From a virus, in IMG/VR virus record IMGVR_UViG_3300034050_000169, positions 1 through 23,752 of that record: a DNA stretch of 23,752 nt, one strand, 5' to 3'. Both the position numbers and the translations under genes were made by a program. This document shows, piece by piece, positions 1 to 6,806 of this stretch (positions are counted from its first letter, which is position 1; every line of letters begins with the position of its first letter). The notes below the pieces were generated by a model. That model had not been told where the DNA came from. It made no database searches and worked only from the letters and a program-made list of their open reading frames with translations.

Positions 1-694
1 CTGCACTAGCAGCCGCAGCAGTAGCCTGCGTTGAAGCGGTGGAAGCTGAAGCGGAAGCCCCCGACGCGCTCGTAGCCGCATTCGTAGCCTGAGTTGTAGC
101 CGCCGCCAACTGGCTAGACATGCCAGTGTCAGCATAGTTCTTAGTGGCAGCATCCTGAGCCGAAGTGGGATCAGCCAACCCAGTGATCTTAAACGACCCA
201 GCAGCCAAAGCCGAACCGAGAGTACCTGAAGTTAAAGTAGAGCCACTAAACGTTCCACCACTGACCGTCCCAGTGACAGTCGCAGCGTTAATGACAGGTG
301 CAGTTAAAGTCTTATTCGTTAAAGTTTGAGCATCAATACGCCCAACAACCGCCGAACCCGCACCAAGACCGTGAACATTCTCAGTAGCATCCTCGTGACT
401 ACGCGAATCTGAGAAATCCCTAGCAGACACACCGTGGCGCACCGAAGCGCCAGCAGTATGCGCCACCCCGGCACTACCATCAACAGCGCGAACAATCGTT
501 AAAGTAGTACCAGACCTGGCACTAACCGTAACCAGTTCCTCATTAACAGTGTCCTCATCAACGATCATCGTGTACGGGTAAAGGGAAGGGAAACCTGTGG
601 CAGCAGCAACAACCATGCTAGTTGCTGACGAGTTAATGTCAGCAGTCAACGTAGTACGTTTTGCTACTGAACTGTAGTAACGCGAAACGGTCAT
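1..694 (-). CDS. Tail-fibre-like virion protein, N-terminal part (runs off the left edge)
   Basis: The frame is open from an ATG at 694 to the window edge, giving 231 codons without a stop. The ATG follows a GGGAGAAG ribosome site that overlaps the stop of the upstream gene. Residues ~10-90 look like a small beta-rich docking domain with the motif INSSATSMVVA and the ending HTAGASVRHG. Next comes HGVSARDF, then a linker with QTLTNKTLTAP and LADPTSAQDAATKNYAD, phrases typical of phage tail fibres and minor tail proteins. The last visible ~40 residues are almost only Ala, Ser and Thr, as in a coiled or collagen-like shaft. The receptor-binding C-terminus is outside the window. Tail fibre or spike is likely; a minor tail protein is the alternative. 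Confidence 0.75.
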   Translation of the reverse strand, partial: MTVSRYYSSVAKRTTLTADINSSATSMVVAAATGFPSLYPYTMIVDEDTVNEELVTVSARSGTTLTIVRAVDGSAGVAHTAGASVRHGVSARDFSDSRSHEDATENVHGLGAGSAVVGRIDAQTLTNKTLTAPVINAATVTGTVSGGTFSGSTLTSGTLGSALAAGSFKITGLADPTSAQDAATKNYADTGMSSQLAAATTQATNAATSASGASASASTASTQATAAAASA

Positions 695-703
695 TCTTCT
701 CCC

Positions 704-1597
704 TTAAAGGGTGTAGTGGCTTCTGATCGGGTAAGCGTTTCTAAGCCGGTTAGCTTCTTGCGCTAAACGCAACTGGTACATTTGCAACAGATACCTTCCA
801 AGGGAAGCGCCCGAACCGACGGGGCGCATGTTTGCGGAAAAATCTGCCTCAGCGGAATAGCCGGCAAGGTGTGGTGCGTCAAAGAATGGGATCATTCGAT
901 ACGCAGCACCCATCCGCACCAACTCAGCACATGAATCTGACAGTCCAGTGGTGGCAGCGAAATCATCGGTCCCATTGACCATTGCGGTGGGCTGCTTCGT
1001 GTAAACAACCTTCACGCTTCGACCTGGCATAATTGCGTCATAAACTGAAACAGTCGCACCGGTCGCAAAGGCTGAAGTTGCTGCGCTACCGTCAACTCGC
1101 CAACGGCGAACCGGCGTCCACTCTAACGATGGACCTATTGTTTGGGTTGAAACCTGCAGCACATCCTGCGCCCCGGCTGGAAGGGCATACGTGGACACTG
1201 ACCCGTTGAACGTGAAAGTTGTGGAGCCTACCGCAAACACGTCAGGGAACACCGCGCTGACAGCCTCGTTGATTGCTGCCTTCACGAGTGAACGTGGAAA
1301 CATTGGTGAAGTAACAACACGCACACCTGAAGCGTGCGCCGCAGCGGTCGTAGACCGATACCCGCGACCGTAAGGTGGAACCAGCAGGTTCAACGACACG
1401 CTGTCAACTGAGTCAACCCAGAGAAGTTCATCCTCAATTTCAATCAGACCACGCGAAACAGCAGTCGTGTCAGCGACAGTTAAAGTTGTTGCAGAACTTG
1501 TCAACGACTGGGTGAGGTAGGTTGCCTGATCTTGGACTGTCGTAAACCCTTGAAGATACATGAGGGTCGCGTCAGTGACGGTATTGAGAGTGGGCAT
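704..1597 (-). CDS. Putative head-tail connector/adaptor protein
   Basis: 297 residues, ATG start with GGAAGG five bases upstream. Residues ~25-95 carry a beta-type segment (SLTSSATTLTVADTTAVSRG, IEIEDELLWV, PPYGRGYRSTTAAAH) that resembles the N-terminus of the tail-fibre gene just downstream. Residues ~100-125 (SLVKAAINEAVSAVFPDVF) and the C-terminal half (YALPAGAQDVLQV, CAELVRMGAAYRMIPFF, YLLQMYQLRLAQEANRL) are laid out like small head-completion or connector proteins of actinophages. Its place between head genes and the tail fibre supports a joining role at the portal-tail interface. The functional name is inferred from context and overall look, not from a catalytic motif. Confidence 0.5.
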   Translation of the reverse strand: MPTLNTVTDATLMYLQGFTTVQDQATYLTQSLTSSATTLTVADTTAVSRGLIEIEDELLWVDSVDSVSLNLLVPPYGRGYRSTTAAAHASGVRVVTSPMFPRSLVKAAINEAVSAVFPDVFAVGSTTFTFNGSVSTYALPAGAQDVLQVSTQTIGPSLEWTPVRRWRVDGSAATSAFATGATVSVYDAIMPGRSVKVVYTKQPTAMVNGTDDFAATTGLSDSCAELVRMGAAYRMIPFFDAPHLAGYSAEADFSANMRPVGSGASLGRYLLQMYQLRLAQEANRLRNAYPIRSHYTL

Positions 1598-1598
1598 A

Positions 1599-1913
1599 TT
1601 AGCCTTCCGCGTTCACGAAACGAGCAGCGTTCTTACTAACAATCATGTTCGCTGGGGGATCACGGTCACAGTCATAAGGGCGACCTAAACCACGTGACGC
1701 ATTCTCGGCGGCACGGACCTTCTCCAAGCTCGTACCGGACGGGCGAATGCCATTCAAGCGTGCAGTGCGGTAAGCGGAAAGGTCCTTCTTCGTACCCTCA
1801 AACGCTGCCTGCATGGGACTGTTGATGATCGGGTTCACGACCACGTTAGATGCGATAAGGCAATCGGCGTAAGTTAGGTGGTCTTTAGTTTTGCAACCTG
1901 TACGGCAGTTCAT
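1599..1913 (-). CDS. Conserved small phage protein, CxxGCxTKDH type
   Basis: 104 residues. Its ATG overlaps the stop of the preceding gene in an ATGA (1910-1913), so translation is probably coupled. The N-terminus MNCRTGCKTKDHLTYADCL has three cysteines and the TKDH signature, which I recognise as a recurrent small head-region protein of actinobacterial phages and prophages. The rest is hydrophilic, with an Arg/Lys-rich middle (TKKDLSAYRTARLNGIRPSG) and RPYDCDRDPP, a fourth Cys. Four cysteines could bind a metal, but the spacing is not a standard zinc ribbon. Function is not established; the location between capsid and connector genes suggests a virion or assembly role. Confidence 0.6.
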   Translation of the reverse strand: MNCRTGCKTKDHLTYADCLIASNVVVNPIINSPMQAAFEGTKKDLSAYRTARLNGIRPSGTSLEKVRAAENASRGLGRPYDCDRDPPANMIVSKNAARFVNAEG

Positions 1914-2164
1914 GTGGTGACCACGTATTCGCTAAAACCGGCAGCAACAACAGCGGCATACTCGGTGCTGGAAAGTTCATTAAGGTGACCGCCGGGGAAG
2001 TAGTGGTCAGATGCGGCAATCTGAGTTTGTGAAGGCCATTCAGTGACAGTTCCCGTGGTCCCAGATATTAGGAGTGCCTGTCCTGCGTCAACGTGATAGC
2101 GGCGCAACAGACGGTTGTTTGAAAACATCCGTGGAACACTCGGCATTGTCAACGTGTACGTCAC
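1910..2164 (-). CDS. Small protein downstream of the major capsid gene
   Basis: 84 residues starting at GTG (2164), chosen because AAGGAG lies five bases upstream and no better in-frame start is present. The sequence is moderately hydrophobic and beta-prone, with RMFSNNRLLRRYHVDAGQAL near the start and LNELSSTEYAAVVAAGFSEY near the end. There are no cysteines, membrane segments or catalytic motifs. It sits directly after the capsid gene and is coupled to the next gene by a 4-base overlap. A head decoration, minor capsid or completion protein would fit this slot, but nothing in the sequence proves it. Confidence 0.55.
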   Translation of the reverse strand: MTYTLTMPSVPRMFSNNRLLRRYHVDAGQALLISGTTGTVTEWPSQTQIAASDHYFPGGHLNELSSTEYAAVVAAGFSEYVVTT

Positions 2165-2194
2165 TTATGCTCCTTAAAATGGGGGGATTGAGTT

Positions 2195-2224
2195 GGGGCC
2201 GCCACCCCTGAAGGTGACGGCCCC
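2195..2224 (-). terminator. Hairpin after the major capsid gene
   Basis: Two 12-base arms (2195-2206 and 2213-2224) pair with a single wobble position around a 6-base loop. The hairpin lies 13 bases past the capsid stop. No T-run follows on the minus strand, so it is more likely a partial terminator or an mRNA-stabilising hairpin that keeps capsid mRNA high relative to downstream genes than a full intrinsic terminator. Confidence 0.5.
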
Positions 2225-2237
2225 GAAGCATTGCTAC

Positions 2238-3161
2238 TTACGCAGCGATACTTGAACCCGACTCGACACGGTACAAGGATGCTTCACGCATGCGTGCCCA
2301 GCCTTGCAGGGAGTACCAGCCGATAGGACGACTACGCATAAGCGAATCGACGACCGGACCGATAACGATTCCTGGCTCAACGGCAGTCGCCTCAGCGATA
2401 GCCTGCTTACCACAGATGATCGTGCGGTAAACGCGAGCAGACGAAGCGCCGTCAGTGGCGTTGTACGCACGTGGGGTTTCCACGAAGTACGCGCCACCAA
2501 GAACACCGACGACACCTTTAAGAACACCAGATGGATCAGTGAACTTGTTGATGTCTTCAAACGCTAGCGCGCCGGTCTCAGAGCGCAGATCATGCGCTGC
2601 TTCAGGATGGACATATGCTGCGTACAGCATTCCTTCCCGTGGCACTGCGTTTCCTGCACGCAGTTTAGCAACAGACTTGCGGATTGAAGCACCCGTTAGA
2701 GTGTCACCCGCCACGGTCGTTACGGTGCTGGCGTGTGCCGCGTTTGCGTAAATAACGTTCGTTCCAGCACGAGCCGTAGCGACCACAAGCTTGTCGATGC
2801 TGTCAGCCATGTTGTAAGCGACAATGTTTGCGATTGCTGGATCAACATCAGCAAAAGCAAAATTTGACAGTTTCTTAGACGAAATCACGACGTTGCCATA
2901 TTCTGCAAGAGTCACGGTCACGGTAGAAACATCGGATACTGCGACAGCAGTTGGGTCAGTGTTCTCAGTCAATGCTGTAGTCGCGGACGACAAGTCATTG
3001 TACAAAGAAAACACCACTGACGAACCGGGCATCGCCTGTTGAACTGGACGCTTGTCCACGAGATCGCGGAACATTGGTACAGAACGGAGAGAAAATTCAA
3101 CATAACGGTCATAGGCTGCCTTTACTAGGCCAGCAACCGCAGTTGTATCGGTATATGCCAT
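2238..3161 (-). CDS. Major capsid protein, N4-gp56 family
   Basis: 307 residues, forming the icosahedral shell. The start has the strongest ribosome site of the left arm (AAGGAGGTGA ahead of the ATG), fitting high expression. The order of segments follows the N4-gp56-like capsid family: VKAAYDRYVEFSLRSVPMFR near the N-terminus, PGSSVVFSLYNDL, ATTALTENTDP, VTVTLAEYGNVVISSKKLS, then DSIDKLVVATARAGTNVIYA, IRKSVAKLRAGNAVPREG, YVHPEAAHDLRSE and VGVLGGAYFVETPRAY. Length fits the family. It follows the scaffold gene after 48 bases and is followed by a strong hairpin. HK97-fold is known for such capsids; the family assignment here is by recognised motifs. Confidence 0.88.
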   Translation of the reverse strand: MAYTDTTAVAGLVKAAYDRYVEFSLRSVPMFRDLVDKRPVQQAMPGSSVVFSLYNDLSSATTALTENTDPTAVAVSDVSTVTVTLAEYGNVVISSKKLSNFAFADVDPAIANIVAYNMADSIDKLVVATARAGTNVIYANAAHASTVTTVAGDTLTGASIRKSVAKLRAGNAVPREGMLYAAYVHPEAAHDLRSETGALAFEDINKFTDPSGVLKGVVGVLGGAYFVETPRAYNATDGASSARVYRTIICGKQAIAEATAVEPGIVIGPVVDSLMRSRPIGWYSLQGWARMREASLYRVESGSSIAA

Positions 3162-3209
3162 TGGGGTGTTTCACCTCCTTCAAGGTGGTAAGGGGTTTGT
3201 TAGCGAAAA

Positions 3210-3701
3210 CTAAACGGCGTTCGGGCCAGTAGAGTTACCGAAAAGGATCTTGTTCAAATCCTCCGGTGTCCTAGCACCAGCGATCAGACCCGCTATCTGG
3301 TCTGGATCATTCTGGAAAGGTTGACCGCTCTGCTGCGTTGCAGCAATACGGTTCAAACCGGACAAGTCAGGCGACCCGTTCGTTCTTTCAGTTTCGCTAG
3401 TGGAAGCCTGGACACCGAACACGTCACCGTATTCTTCAACCCAAGCACTCACTTCCTCGGTGGAAGTGAACTCCACTGGAATGAACGCAGAAATTTTCTC
3501 GTTCAAACCTTTAGCTGCGAGTACGTCTTTGACGGATCGTTCACGAACCGACTTCTGCACAGAACTCAACTGTTCCATCAGGTCTTTAATCTGTTTTTCT
3601 TTAGACCTGTTGGCTTTGCGAAGTTCACGTACAGCGGTCGAATCTCCACGCTGAGAATCCTCAGCATCAGTTTCATCGTCATAATCGTCATACTCAGACA
3701 T
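3210..3701 (-). CDS. Capsid scaffolding protein
   Basis: 163 residues, directly upstream of the capsid gene, the usual scaffold position. The N-terminus is very acidic (MSEYDDYDDETDAEDSQRGD), then a charged helix likely to form a coiled coil (residues ~24-53, RELRKANRSKEKQIKDLMEQ). A middle segment (DVLAAKGLNEKISAFIPVEF, then TSTEEVSAWVEEYGDVFG) matches the helical pattern of actinophage scaffolds, and a polar tail ends in PEDLNKILFGN. TAGGGAG precedes the ATG. No protease motif is seen. Scaffold proteins template procapsid assembly and leave before DNA packaging; this role is inferred from composition, coiled coil and neighbour. Confidence 0.75.
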   Translation of the reverse strand: MSEYDDYDDETDAEDSQRGDSTAVRELRKANRSKEKQIKDLMEQLSSVQKSVRERSVKDVLAAKGLNEKISAFIPVEFTSTEEVSAWVEEYGDVFGVQASTSETERTNGSPDLSGLNRIAATQQSGQPFQNDPDQIAGLIAGARTPEDLNKILFGNSTGPNAV

Positions 3702-3793
3702 AACACTCCCTACCTATTCCTTGAATGGTTGATTCGCCACCCGCGCACCAGTTTGGGGAAAGAGGTGCGGCTATGACTACCGGACTTATTCAG

Positions 3794-3816
3794 CGACAGG
3801 GCCGGTCGGTCTGTCG
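3794..3816 (-). other. Inverted repeat just 3' of the tRNA-like element
   Basis: Arms CGACAG and CTGTCG (6 bp) around an 11-base GC-rich loop, starting five bases beyond the 3' end of the tRNA-like element. No T-run follows. It could act as a weak terminator or a processing signal. Confidence 0.35.
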
Positions 3817-3820
3817 TGAG

Positions 3821-3905
3821 TGGAGATGTCGGGAGTCGAACCCGAGTTAGGTCACAGCGCAGGTAACTACACCGTGGCTTACGTGACCTCTATCCTGTCA
3901 TCCCC
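3821..3905 (-). ncRNA. tRNA-like RNA without a recognisable D-arm (tRNA-derived or tmRNA-domain-like)
   Basis: The minus strand gives an 85-base element. A 7-bp acceptor stem forms (GGGGATG with CATCTCC, one G-U), followed by discriminator A. The T-arm is perfect: TCGGG, loop TTCGACT (matches TTCRANY), CCCGA. Between them there is no canonical D-arm and no 5-7-5 anticodon arm. Instead nine unpaired bases (ACAGGATAG) lead into a 7-bp helix AGGTCAC/GTGACCT, continued by GTAA/TTAC with a 7-base bulge and a 12-base loop. This acceptor/T-arm plus long helix resembles the tRNA-like domain of tmRNA, but without room for its reading frame and pseudoknots. It lies in the 228-base gap between two virion genes. 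No CCA is encoded. A decayed tRNA is the main alternative; I cannot assign an anticodon. Confidence 0.6.
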
Positions 3906-3906
3906 G

Positions 3907-3923
3907 CCGAAGTGAAACTTCGG
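3907..3923 (-). other. Hairpin immediately 5' of the tRNA-like element
   Basis: Perfect 6-bp stem (CCGAAG/CTTCGG) with a 5-base loop. It sits seven bases after the stop of the upstream 380-residue gene and one base before the acceptor stem. It may be a processing signal for release of the tRNA-like RNA from the operon mRNA, or a weak terminator. Confidence 0.4.
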
Positions 3924-3929
3924 ATCGAA

Positions 3930-5072
3930 CTAGATTCCGCGCTGCCTTGAAAGAGAGCCTGTAGTTACGGAACCGCTACCACCGAAACGTGCCCGTTCAC
4001 GCGACTGCAAGGCGTTAACCTTTTTAGTCGCATTAGGGTCCGTATCAAATGTGGACTGGGCGATCTCACTATCAGTGAGAGTCGAATTCTCTAATTCTGC
4101 TAAACGTACAGTCGCATCACGAATCTCACGAGTCTTAGCGAGATCAGAACTCAACTGGTTCACCGAAATGTCGTTGTTTCCAGCAAGACCCGCAACCTGC
4201 CCAGCGGTCGAAGCGTCCAGGTTTAAGCCAGCTCGGGTGGCGTAACCGCCAGCGATACTAGCGTTAGCCATCTGGTTGATGCTGTTCTTAGTTCTAGTCG
4301 GATCAAGAACATACTGCACCAACGTTGCCGCCGGCACGTTGTAATACTGCTGCAACGAATCCAGCACCTCTTGTGGAGTGTCAGCGACTACGCGCTGAGC
4401 GTCAAGAACTCGATCACGCACCTCGCTCACCGACAACGAATAGTTACCAACGATGTCAGCGATCTTGGCTTGCTCAGAGGCACTACCTGCATCACCCAGA
4501 AACGATTGTATTCCAGAATCTCGAAACACACTCCGGTACTGTGTCTCCAGATTCAAGTATTCGCTTTCGTTACGAACGTCAGTAACTCCACGAGCCGCTA
4601 AATCTAGTAAACCTTTGAAGCGGGTCTTGTAAGGGTCAGTTTCTTTCAACTTCTCCGCAATTACCCCGGTGTTGTTACCCCACTGTGCGACGAGTGAATC
4701 GACAGATGAGGCGAGGCTACCAAGACCATACTGGGATAGAATCCCACGCAGGAAAGTTGAAGCACCCTCACGACTTTGATTGTTCAAATTATCAAAGTAG
4801 AGGTTTTGGGCAGTGTTATCTTGGGCGGCATAATTGTTGTTAACCACAGTAGGTACAGCCGGAGGTGCTACAGGCTGCTGCGCTTGCACTGGCGCTTTCG
4901 CTAGCTCTGCATACTGGGCGGCGACTGCTTGGACTTTCGCCTGACCTGCGCCTTTAATGTTTGCGGCAGCCTGCGAGTAGGCCGCGGCAGCAGCAGCGTT
5001 ACCTTTAGCCTGCTCAGAGGCGGCAAGGGCGAGATTATCCTTTACTCGCTGTGCTGGAGTTTTAGCAGCCAA
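3930..5072 (-). CDS. Virion structural protein (380 aa), internal-protein module
   Basis: 380 residues from an unusual TTG start at 5072. The only nearby ribosome site, AGGTGA, overlaps the previous stop and is five bases from this TTG. Residues ~1-60 are Ala/Gln-rich and helical, then a Pro/Gln linker (QAQQPVAPPAVPTVVNNNYA). The body contains FLRGILSQYGLGSLASSVDS, DPYKTRFKGLLDLAARGV, EYLNLETQYRSVFRDSGI, VRDRVLDAQRVVADTPQEVL and LVQYVLDPTRTKNSINQM. I recognise this as a widespread actinophage structural family of unknown exact role. The helical, Gln/Ala-rich make-up and position after the giant virion gene suggest an internal or ejected virion protein. Confidence 0.65.
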   Translation of the reverse strand: MAAKTPAQRVKDNLALAASEQAKGNAAAAAAYSQAAANIKGAGQAKVQAVAAQYAELAKAPVQAQQPVAPPAVPTVVNNNYAAQDNTAQNLYFDNLNNQSREGASTFLRGILSQYGLGSLASSVDSLVAQWGNNTGVIAEKLKETDPYKTRFKGLLDLAARGVTDVRNESEYLNLETQYRSVFRDSGIQSFLGDAGSASEQAKIADIVGNYSLSVSEVRDRVLDAQRVVADTPQEVLDSLQQYYNVPAATLVQYVLDPTRTKNSINQMANASIAGGYATRAGLNLDASTAGQVAGLAGNNDISVNQLSSDLAKTREIRDATVRLAELENSTLTDSEIAQSTFDTDPNATKKVNALQSRERARFGGSGSVTTGSLSRQRGI

Positions 5073-5077
5073 TCAAA

Positions 5078-5986
5078 TCACCTAAACCCAAATGTTTGAA
5101 GAAGTTGTTGCGCCACATCGGTGTACGTTGCGTAAGCATTATTGGTCTTCTGCCACCCAGGTTGTGAACGAAAAATCTTCTCAGCCTCATACAAGGGGAC
5201 CACCCTAGGCTTACCGTCAGAACCAACAGCCTGAGTTATTTGCCTCATCATCGGATCATTCAAGTTGATGTCGTCACGCTCCAGCACCCTGTTGCCGGCA
5301 TCCGTGTAGGCGCTAAATAGGGCCGAAGGGTCATTGCCTTGCGCGATCTTGTCTGCCCACGCAGGGTAGGCACCCATTAAGTAAGTTTTACGAAGATCAT
5401 CTTTCACATCTTCTAAACTCTGCTTGTTGAAAGTCATATTGGCTACGTACTTGCTGACCGCATCGGTAGATAGACCTAAACCATTCTGTTGCACCCAAGT
5501 AGTGAGCTGATTCTGATAGTCACCAGCGTTACCTTCAAGTTTGGAACCGAGCGTACTGGCCTTCAGGTATGGTTGTAGCCGCTTGTCAACTTGAGCCGTG
5601 TCGTTTATCCAGTTGTTTTTACGTGAATCGACTGCAAGTTCATCAAGTTCAGCATCAGTTAAAGGGACACCCTTCTCACTGGCATACTTCGCCAAAATGT
5701 CCCGGTTATTTGAGATACCCTTTTGCAGATCAAGCTTCAGCGCAGGGTCAGCCTGCTCCATCTGGAACTTCTGCTGGTCACTATCAAACTGTGACCACCA
5801 AGAATTACTGGCACGCTTCGCTGCCATCCACGTGTTAGGAGGAACCGCGCCCTTATGGGCGTTCATATACTTCTTTATGTCATTGAAGAAGCCGGCAAGC
5901 GCACCAGAAGGGTCTGAAGCAATCAGGTTCGCCGCGTATGCGTATTCCTTATAAACGTCCTGTTCAGTATAAACTTTAGGAGCCAC
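5078..5986 (-). CDS. Virion structural protein (302 aa), internal-protein module
   Basis: 302 residues, GTG start at 5986, overlapping the previous gene by 11 bases. Almost entirely helical and rich in Lys, Asp, Gln and Trp. Recognisable segments are YQNQLTTWVQQNGLGLSTDA, SLEDVKDDLRKTYLMGAYPA, WADKIAQGNDP and a C-terminus with PRVVPLYEAEKIFRSQPGW and QQLLQTFGFR. I know this layout from structural genes next to giant virion proteins in aquatic-type actinophages. No enzyme motif or membrane segment is seen. Role in the virion is likely; exact function unknown. Its six-base gap to the next gene holds the shared stop/ribosome-site arrangement that starts the 380-residue protein. Confidence 0.62.
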   Translation of the reverse strand: MAPKVYTEQDVYKEYAYAANLIASDPSGALAGFFNDIKKYMNAHKGAVPPNTWMAAKRASNSWWSQFDSDQQKFQMEQADPALKLDLQKGISNNRDILAKYASEKGVPLTDAELDELAVDSRKNNWINDTAQVDKRLQPYLKASTLGSKLEGNAGDYQNQLTTWVQQNGLGLSTDAVSKYVANMTFNKQSLEDVKDDLRKTYLMGAYPAWADKIAQGNDPSALFSAYTDAGNRVLERDDINLNDPMMRQITQAVGSDGKPRVVPLYEAEKIFRSQPGWQKTNNAYATYTDVAQQLLQTFGFR

Positions 5987-6806
5987 TGATTACCGCCTGA
6001 CCTTTACGAATTTCGCCAAGAAGCGAATCCATCACCTGGTGGTTCATTTGGAAAGACTCATACTCGGGATTGTCTGCAACCACTTGACGCATAACCTCCG
6101 CACGGTCAACACCCCCAGATCGGATAGCGTTATTGCCGTTAGGGTTAACGCGGTCAGGGTTAGCCATCTCCTGCTTGTTCAACGCACTGGTGTACTTAGA
6201 AAGTTCCTTATCAGTCAAGTCACGACCGATCATGTCCCGTGCTAAAGCGTTCAACGGTGCGGTAGCATTTGATTCGCTAGTTAAAGTGACACTCGATGTT
6301 GGCCCCTTGTAGGCACCGGAACCGCCTCCACTCGCGCCTGAACCGAATAGACTGTTGTCACCACCGCTGAGTAGAGCGAATACGTCCACTTGAGAACGGG
6401 AAGCATCCTTTAAGGCCACACCCCAAGCAGTCTCGGCTGCGCCGCGTGTTCCGATCTTTGAATTTGTGTACACACGCAACGATTGCACAAGATCAGAAAA
6501 CGCTTTCACGTCTGCCGGTTTGGCGCCGGGGATTGAAGCCAGACCGGAAAGTTTATTAAAGTATTCTTTAGCGTCCGTAACATTCGTCATGTTCGGAACC
6601 GCCGGCCCACCACGCCCTGCTGAGTAGTACGCCTCCGACTCATTGCCCATTTGCACTGGCGTTGTGTCCTGATTGTACAAGTAATTGCCGGCAGAAACCG
6701 TATCCTCTGGAACGCCAGCCTTAGTGGCTGTCGCTACGCCACCACCCGAACAGGCATCACCTGGGTTTATTGACGAGATGTATCTAGTTCCGCAATAAGC
6801 ACCCAT
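5976..6806 (-). CDS. Virion structural protein (276 aa), internal-protein module
   Basis: 276 residues; its ATG shares one base with the stop of the giant gene (TAATG at 6804-6808), so translation is probably coupled. The N-terminal third is Gly/Ser-rich with two cysteines (residues 5 and 19). The middle is helical (DVKAFSDLVQSLRVYTNSKI). After a Gly/Ser linker (SGASGGGSGAYKGPTSS) comes an EF-hand-like or helical repeat segment with DMIGRDLTDKELSKYTSALN and a C-terminus PEYESFQMNHQVMDSLLGEI. The phrases GPTSS plus GRDLTDKEL are recurrent in actinophage structural proteins of unknown function. Position argues for a virion protein; no enzymatic residues were identified. Confidence 0.6.
   Translation of the reverse strand: MGAYCGTRYISSINPGDACSGGGVATATKAGVPEDTVSAGNYLYNQDTTPVQMGNESEAYYSAGRGGPAVPNMTNVTDAKEYFNKLSGLASIPGAKPADVKAFSDLVQSLRVYTNSKIGTRGAAETAWGVALKDASRSQVDVFALLSGGDNSLFGSGASGGGSGAYKGPTSSVTLTSESNATAPLNALARDMIGRDLTDKELSKYTSALNKQEMANPDRVNPNGNNAIRSGGVDRAEVMRQVVADNPEYESFQMNHQVMDSLLGEIRKGQAVISGS

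Noticed and set aside
231-510. Repeated GTTAAAGT octamer in the tail-fibre gene
   Set aside because: Each copy encodes Thr-Leu with the same codons (ACT TTA) in a Thr/Leu-rich strand repeat; it also appears elsewhere in the left arm as codon preference.
3821-3840. Integration site (attP) formed by a tRNA 3' end
   Set aside because: Both acceptor strands are present and no integrase is in the window, so there is no support for an attachment site.
3821-3905. Ordinary cloverleaf tRNA
   Set aside because: Acceptor and T-arm are good, but no 3-4 bp D-stem or 5-7-5 anticodon arm could be fitted in either register, and position 8 is not T. Kept only as a tRNA-like RNA.
3702-3929. Full tmRNA gene
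   Set aside because: Total length between acceptor halves is far too short for a tag-reading frame and pseudoknots.
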